Positions 11,901 through 20,900 of a DNA stretch of 64,000 nucleotides are shown here, one piece after another. The DNA is from Aplectana chamaeleonis. Taxonomy: Eukaryota > Nematoda > Chromadorea > Rhabditida > Cosmocercidae. The position numbers and the translations under genes were made by a program. The stretch spans positions 248,001 to 312,000 of the forward strand of contig JAPDOI010000134.1 of assembly GCA_029168955.1 (NCBI GenBank), given 5' to 3'. Each line of letters starts with the position of its first letter. The stretch's first letter is position 1. The notes under the pieces were generated by a model. The model ran no database searches. It worked only from the letters and a program-made list of their open reading frames with translations, and had not been told where the DNA came from.

Positions 11901-14900
11901 AGTAGCGAAGGTGTTTTGGAATTGGCCTCCACTTCTTGTCGCATGAACTCGGAGGAATATCAAGAAACTCTTCGCACACATCTACTGCCATTTTTGTCCG
12001 GAATATGACGTCAGTGTTTCACTTTCCAGCAAGACAACGTGGCGGTACATGTGTCCAGGTCTACAAAAACCTGGTTTCTACGTCATCGAATCCGTTTGTT
12101 GGAATGGCCCGCGTGTAGTCGGGATTGTAACCCGATAGAGAATATCTGAGGCATACTTGTGCGCCAGGTTTATGCCAACAATAAGCCGTACAGAACGGTA
12201 GATGAGCTGAAGGTCGCTATCCTCGAAGCGTGGGCCAATCTGGATGAAAACGTCATCGCCAATTTGATCAAATTTTGAGATCATTGCTAATGATGGTGCA
12301 GCTATTTCATTTTGGATTTTATGTTTAATTCTTTCTTTGTTCAAAAATTTTTGTTTTTGTGTTGTGTCCCTATACTTTCTGAACGGCGAAAAAATGTGAA
12401 ATTTGAATTAAATTCTTGTAAAATTGCTCAGCTGTTATAGAAATGGACAAATAGAGGTTTTTCAACTTGTTGAATTCATTTATGAACAGTATTGATAGCC
12501 AAATCTATTATGATTTTGAAAACCTTGATTTTCGGGGGTGTCCCTATACTTTCTGAACACACTGTAGTAAGTGAAAAAGATATCAATATTCCTGCAGACA
12601 TTGTATGTCTGATTACTCAGGAAATAAATTCGCCTCGAAATTTCAGTGCGGTCACATGTGAGTGGTTTTCGCGACGTCGCACTCGTTCGTGGCAGTTGAT
12701 GCCACGAACGAGTGTGACGCCCCGTTCTCAAAGCCAAATTCCGGTCCCCACTTGCGGACTACGGCTGTTGCATCACGCAACACGATGGTATTCGCGCTGG
12801 GACTAAGTGGGCCCAGCACGATTAACCTTTCTCCCGGCATGATTATGATCATGTTGCGCGGTGCAAAAGCCGTAGTCCGCAAATGCGGACCGGAAATTGG
12901 CCCCGAGAACGGCAGTATGTAGTTTATTCACTAGACTAAAAATTCTCGAGATACTACATAAATGGGGCTCCAACCTCCTTTTGGAATTCCAGAGTCTCGT
13001 ACTCTTGGTTGTCCCGTAAAAAAGACGCGAGCTTCGCAACACCATCATTCCTCTGAAAAAAGTTGGGGCAAAATCACATTCATGCGTTACAACCGAATCA
13101 AAGCCTACTACTCTGATTAAAGCGACTCACAACCTCCATAATGCGTTCTTTGTTGTCCTCCATAGAGCTTTGTGAACTTTTCATAGCAGCACGGGCTCGT
13201 TTTCGCCGCGAAGGCTCAGAAGAAGAGGTGATTCGGACATTGCTCTCGAATTGTTCGTCCAAGTTCGCCATGGTTCTTTCATCAATCTGAGGATCAGCGG
13301 ATCGCACAAAGTTACTCTCAACTTCATTCTCGAGCAAAGTCCCTTGACTGTTGCCTTCTGACTTCGTAACTTTCTGAGGCTGGCACCAAGGATATTCAAA
13401 ACCGATCACGGAAGAGGCGGCTAAAGGAGGTCCAATTGTGAGCCTCTCTTCGCTGAATGACGCTCCAAATTCTTCAGAGGAGAAAAGTTCAGCCATGCTT
13501 TCAGAGCCCATGCAATGTCCATCTCCAGCCAATATAGTAGTATTCTCGACCACATTGTCTTCATCGGTTTCTTTTTCCGCAGAAGCTTCCTCAGTGCTCT
13601 TGAACAATGAGGGGTTCGAATTCTCTTCGACGGCTATTTGTTCAGAATCAATTTTATCCTGCTCGCTGGCACAAAACGTATCATTTGCATCCGGCATGGA
13701 GTCACCTGAAAGTATGCATGTAGAAGCCAATTCGAAGAAAAAACCTTTTTCTGTTTGAAATAAAATGTTCAACAGTTTTCACTCACCTGACATATTGAGA
13801 TCTGTCTCGGCAACAAAGGGCGAATCAGAAGTAGTCACGATTGAAACTTGGTCATTTGTGTTTCCCTTTGACAGGGAGCATCTAGCCTTTACACGAGACA
13901 TTCCCATACGGAGAGTTGAGAGGCCAGCACGAAGAAGACCCGCCTGTAATCATTCTCCTCCGTTTTACAATACGAACTGAGTGGACAAACACCAACCAAT
14001 TTTCTTCTATCAGAGGCAGTGATGTAGGAATCAAGAGATTTAGTCCGACAGCTTTCCACTAGTACTGGTTGCTTCCTTACATCCGAATTCAGAATCGGAA
14101 TATCCATCATGATAGAGCGGCAACCGATGTTCTGCTAAAAAGAGGATTTATTTGAAAGTAGGAGTAATTCTTAGACAGGCTTTAGCCGACAGCGTACGCT
14201 GCCTCTAGGCATGAGGCCGAGTTCATAATTCGATCCCGGAGCGACACGATGGCATGCTTTGAATCGACGCGCGACGTTATATCGAACGATACCACCAGTG
14301 CCATGTCATCGCTTCGTTTCACGATGGAAGTGTGAACCCGGGCTAAAGCCCAACGAAAGCCGCGTTTGAAAGTTGAAAGCAAGCTGTAACTCACAAGAAT
14401 AGCTTTCAGATCGACTCCTTGCTCATAAAGTATTTTCAGATTTGTATCGTAGATGTTGACCTGAACATAGGATGAAGTGTGCTGCAAATTTGCGTCACAT
14501 TCCGCTGAAACAATCCGCCCTCTCATCTGAAAATCGAATTGAATTGCTCCTTTTGTGGGAACGATTAGTGCTACGTAGGATCAGGACATCTTCAAAAGTA
14601 TCAAATCGTTCCAGAAACAAAGCATAATGATTACCATCTGATTGCAAGTTTATTCACAGACAGACACATCGTACAAGAAACAACAAAAACAAAGAACAAC
14701 AATTGCACAAAATCAGAACCTACTCCATAGTCGCAGTCAACAGGTGAGATTATGAACGCTAGATTTCAATTTACAGATGAATCCAAATTTTCTCTGGTTT
14801 AGAGTCAACTTTACTCTGTTCCTTTGCGCGCTTGTGCGGAGCGAAGGTAGAGACAGCAAGAAAGTTTGGGTGAAAGTAGACGCAGCATACGCGCGCGCAC

Positions 14901-17900
14901 CCACGCGATGAACCGGAATAAATTTCACTCCGAAACAGAGAATACATATGCTGCTAGGGGAAAAATCCAATAAGTTCAATCATGAACTGTGCAAAGGTGA
15001 TAGCCCAGCTACGGCCAGCGCGAGGCAATTCGGTCCCCATTTAGGTAACTACCCTCGAACACGACTGTACGTACAGTCTAAACGGATCGCACTGATACTC
15101 TGCGTCCTCTGTTGTGTTGGCGCAAACTCGGTGCAGCTATGTGCACAGAGTTTGCGCCAACACAACAAGGAACTCGGTTTCTGAGCATCATTATTGCTGA
15201 TCAAAGTAATAGTTGTTGCTGAAGCTCGGTCGCACAGGGTAATGATAAGCGCTTTACTTGCAACGTTGCAACGTCTTGCAGTAAAAATCTATCGGACCTG
15301 ACAGTATCTCCCCAGCCATCCTGAAGAAGCTTCCAATGGAACTTCTACCGATGCTTGCAGATACCATTAACACTTCTTTCCGGACCTGCATTTTACCAAA
15401 AGCTTGGAAGACAGCCTATGTGATACCGTTGCCAAAGCCAGGCAAGTCCCAAAGTACGGCAAAAGGCTTTCGACCAATTAGCCTTTTATCTCCCGTCGCC
15501 AAAGTAGCTGAAAAGTTGATCGTGAGGGACCTGGCTGATCAAAATGAGCGACAGCAGCATCAGCATGGGTTCAGGAAACTTCACTCTACTACTACTGCTC
15601 TATTGAAGATCGTGAGCTTTGCGGTCGATGAGTTCAACATGAAAAATCCCCTTAGAAAGGTGGCCGTCGCCCTCGACCTGACCAAAGCGTTCGACTCTGT
15701 TAACTTGGGACTGCTGTTCGACAAACTGTTGAAGTCCTCGCTGCCATACTGACAGAAGCGATGGATTGCAGCGTTTGCTAAAGGCCGCCGGGCTAAGGTT
15801 CAGTTACAGAATCACGTATCCGACAGCATTCCAATAGCAGCCGGTGTTCTGCAGGGCAGAGTGGTGTCTCCTGCCCTATTCAGCCTGTATCTTGAGGATC
15901 TACCCGAGCCACCGCAGCATATAAAGACTGTTTTGTACGCCAACGACATAACCATCATGTGCCCGGACCGTGAACTGCAAGTAGCCGCTAACAAGATCAG
16001 CACCTATCTCGTCGAGTTGAAGCTTTTCCTCGATAATATGATGCGCACAGTCTCTGCTGCAAAGTCATCTGTATCAGTGTTCACAACAAATACCAAGGAA
16101 CACAGTGCCCACCCATATATCAGATGGGATGGTAACCGTTTGCCAGCAGTAAGATTCCCCAAGCTGCTTGGGCTTATTCTCGACCCGTCACTGAAGTTCC
16201 ACAAAAACGTTGAACAGAAAGAGACAGTCGTCAAGGCTAGGCTTAATATCTTGAGAGCTCTCGGAGGAACATCATGGGGAAGCAGCCGAGAGACTATATT
16301 GAGAACCCACAGAGCAATACTTCAGCCGGCTCTGGAATATGCGGCCCCAGTGTGGCAGCACCTGGTGTCTGACAGCTCCTGGAATAAGCTGCAGCGTGTA
16401 CAGAATGCTGCGCTTAGAGTTGCTACCGGTTGTGCAAGGAGCTCCCCAATAGAACATCTTCACGCGGAGGCCTGAAAGTCAAGGAGCATTGTGAACTCCA
16501 AGCACAGCAGATGTATATTAATGTTCTGAGACAGCCGAACCATCCGACAAAGAGAATTATGAAGCCCAATAGAGAGAGGTCGATTAGGACGCCGTTCGCA
16601 GATGCTCCTCGTAAAATTGATGTACAGAGATGGGCCGACTCCAACATTCTTCTGCGTGAGGAGTACACCCAGCTTGTTCGAGGATATCTAACGAAGGCGG
16701 CTGTGAACCCTATCTTAGGAGCAGTGCCGCCTCGGGTGTGCGAGTCCGAGTCTCAACTCGGCAGACGAGCCAGATGTGCTCTTGCCTCTCTGTGCTGTGG
16801 TCACTCTATTTTGCTCATCTTACGTCAACAAGATCGACAGCAGCCGACCAAACGCATGCTCGGACTGTGGTGCTCACGAACACGACCCGGCACACTTGTT
16901 CATGTGCACGGAGAAACCTACCTCCTTAACAACAATGAACCTTTGAACGAACCCTGTGAAGGTCAATTTGCTTGCCGTTTGCATAAAATTGCGTATAACA
17001 CTGCTATTCATAAATTTTGGGTGACGGCTGCGCGAGTGCATCTAGATGTTCTTTCATGCTGGTTTTGTATACCATATACTTTGGATTTGATGGTTGGATA
17101 CCTGGATTTTGGTATTCAGGAACGAAAGGTATGCATCGGGTCCTGATGCCTCCGCTGTTATATTAATTGAGGAGTATTACGAATTGAGGCCTAAAGGTAT
17201 TTGACGTTAGGACCCTTGTGATTTTGCCACGATGAATATGTCGTCAATGTAGCGACCAAAGTATGTAACATCCGTTGTCACTTCACTTCTTTCGAAACTA
17301 TTCAGGGGGGGGGCGAGTCGGTTACCCAATGCCAAGCCACGTCGTTGCGTGTAGGTAGAGCGTCACTGAAGCGGAAAAAAATGAAGTTAACAACAGCAGA
17401 TAGTAAGCCATCGATTCATTCTGGTCGAATTACGAAGAGATAGATGTGGTGTTGATATTAACGCAGTAGGTTCATGCATGCCGTTACTGCCGCTCCGCTG
17501 TCTACATTGATGTATAGGGAGGTCAAGTCGACGCTCTGGTATACGGTATAAAGAAGCAGTCAGGTCGCTGTTTCTCAGAGTTTCCAAAAAATAATCTGTG
17601 TTTACAAGGTGAGAAGGAATAAAACGAAGAAGAGGTGACAGGATCCGTTGCAAAAACCAGCTGATCGGCCCAAGGACGTTTCGACTCGACGGATGAATCG
17701 AGTTTTGATTGAAGCATTTGTCCACAGGTCTCCTTCATTAGTGGTTGGAAGTTTATGCGTTTTAACCGGCTGGTACTAAGTAGGATAATTGGATGTGCAG
17801 GAATAAGCCTTTTCACAATGTAACTGTTCAATTTCCTATCCAGGGTTTGTTCGGTAACGTTGATCAAATTCTTCAAGTTACCGTTGTATTCGTTAGCGGA

Positions 17901-20900
17901 AGAACTCGTGTAAGTCTCTGGGTCGAAAAGTGAATCTGACGCAGCTCACTCGAAGATGGTTTCGCGAAACTTGATAATTACGAATGCTTCGTGCGCTTCC
18001 TCTCGACGTATTCTTCTGTCTTCTAACCTGCATCCTAGCGCCAAAATTATTCTTCTTGTTACGCACATTTCTTCCTGCAGCATTCTGCTCTTCACTGTGC
18101 GGCGATTGCACATGGTCATTGACATTCTGCAGCAGACCTTCGGGTGATGGTAGAAATGGAAACAGTTGGACATTCTCACTTCTAGCGGCACTTCTGGTGA
18201 CAGCCATGTCATAAACAGAAACAGTAGAGCTTTGAGCAGCGACTGATTTTCGATCGTTCTCATCATCGGAGTCCGACTTTCCTTGATCTGTAGAGGCCAC
18301 CAAAGTGTCGTCTTCATCGCTCCATGCAACCGCTGCCTTTAAGTCTTCGTCCATTTTTTCACTGGTTTTTGACTTCCTGACAGCGCAAACACCAGGACCC
18401 AATAGATATCTTTCGTTCCTGAACACCAAAATCAAGGTATCCAACCATCAAGTCCAGAGTATATGGTATACAAAATCGGCGTCAAAGAACATCTAGACTC
18501 TGTTTCATTCCAAGTGAACTCATGTTTTCGGTTATCACAGGGCGGAGCGGCGGCTTTTTCGTCGAAACCTCCTTATCACTAGTTATATTTCACCGAGGCC
18601 CACCGCTCCGCTGCGGGTGATAATCAAAATCAACAGGTCACTACGACTGTACCAGAGCTTAGATGCACTCGCGCAGCTGTCACCCAACACTTATGAGGAG
18701 CAGTGTTATACGCAATTTAATGGAAACAGCGAGAAAAATGACAACTGACGACATGACGATGGAAACAAAGGTAAAGGAGATTGTGCACAATAACGGTTAC
18801 ACGGACACCATTTGTCATTCTTGAAAACCGTATGAATCTCCATCGAACACAGCCCTCGTCTTCCCATACGTTAACAAACCCTTCGCAAAAGAAGTGAATG
18901 CTGCCGTTCGTGAATCGGCGCTTCCACTGCGTCCCATATTTCGTCCTCCACCCAGATTACGCCACCTTTCAACGTCGTCAATACCGTATGAAGAACGGTA
19001 TGGGAGAAGGACAAACATTTACTGCAGTAGAGATGAAAAGATTTGTCAGATTCGTGATGTAGTTTATAAGGTAGTGTGCCAGGCTTGTGGAGAATATCAC
19101 AGTGGCGAAACTGGAAGACCCCGTACGCTATCGCCTGGACTAGCAAATGAGGGCTTTCCATTCTCTGATTTCTAACCCGAACAGTGCCTTTTCGAGGCTC
19201 TGAACACTCCGCCACGCGTACGAAGCTGTCCCGAGTATGACTGTGAACCTGTTACACCGTAATATTCGGAACACAGTTGAAAGGAAAACAAGGGAGGCGT
19301 AGAGATAAAAAAGGTGGTTACCGCAGATGAACATCAGAGTGGAGATGAAGCAGGCGCTACGATTGTTGACATCACATAGTGATTAGATCCCTGAACAAAA
19401 ATTCACAGCGCACAATTTAAGACCCGGTCAGCGCTCATCCTTCATCTTAATCCGTCCTATGTGTTCATGATGTAATGTATGTTATTGTAAACATTTACAG
19501 CGCCTGACGAAGGGTCTAACAACAAGACCCGAAACGTTGCAAGTAAAGGGCTTGTCACAACCCTGTGCGACCGAGCTGCAACAACATCTATTACTTTGAT
19601 CAACAACAAGGAACGCAAAGTACGTCCCGTGCCGACTGCATGCGCATTTTGCGACTGTTTTCCTTTCCGCCACAGCTGCTGGAGTTCTCAAAAATTGTTA
19701 CCATTAAAACAACGCAATACTTGAATCCAGCCCTGTACACTACAAATTTAAGTGAATTTTGAATGCTTCGATCTTCTGCACATCTTCCAGATGGACGTGA
19801 TGGAGCAAGGTTCGACCTCTGAAGTTACAACTGTACAGGATGTACTTATTGAAGAATATAAAGTTGCATGTGTGACTCACACAAATCAGGATTTTAAGAA
19901 ATCGATTAGTTGAACCTTGGGGTGACATATCCTAAAATTCTTTGAAAGCCATTCGAATCACACTGTTTTTCGATAGATAACCTGATAGAATCGTTTTCGA
20001 CACATAGAGTCGCTACGAACACAAAAAACCAGCGAGGAAACGCACATGGTGTACCTGGGAAACATTGATTCCATAGCTGAATGAGCTCGTTCATGTCTTC
20101 TGTGGTCCTTAAAATTTGAGAATTCAACTGATACTTATCAAATAAACTAGCGAAGGTAAAACTTTTTGAATACTTTGCATAGCAGAACACCGAAATCGTG
20201 ACAATTTAAGAAGTCAACCACCATAAAAATAGTATGATCTTCTTCACCAGATCAACGCAATCGGTTATGGCTTGAAGCCGGGATCATAGTTCGGCCGGGA
20301 TCATACTTCCTGCGAAGAGCGACGCGACGCAATGTTTACCATCAGCATCAACCGGAAATCGATATGCCCGATATGCATTGTCGCCGTCGTCGGTCGCGGG
20401 AAGTATGATTCCGGCCTAAAGGCAGTGTCCACCGATTTTCGTGTTTTTTTAGCTTCTCACTTCGATCAAGTCCTACTACAACCATGTGGCACCTAAGTCA
20501 CGAAGAAACGCCTGGCCTGAACCAGTTGACCGGTAGGATGAACTCGAAGATTGCGATCGGTGGATAATGAGGTTTTTGCAAAGGGAAGAATTTCTCATAC
20601 GAAACAGTATTACTTAGGGTCTAAAGGAAAGAACAGAGGTGCTATGTGGGAAGGGGGAGGGGGTGGTGGGCACTGTTGTATCGCACTTGGCCACGCCCAT
20701 TTTCCCATGCCGCAATGACTCTCCTGATTTTGGCAGGGGAGGGAAACCCCGGGTAGGTGCTCATATTTATTGCGGCACTGCAAAATGGGCGTGGCCAAGT
20801 CCTTAGCGCCATAGTGCCCCCCCCCCTTCCCACATAGCACCAGAACAGAGTAATAGAGCTGTGTGGTAAAGGACGGGTATACAAAAACTTCATCGTTTCT

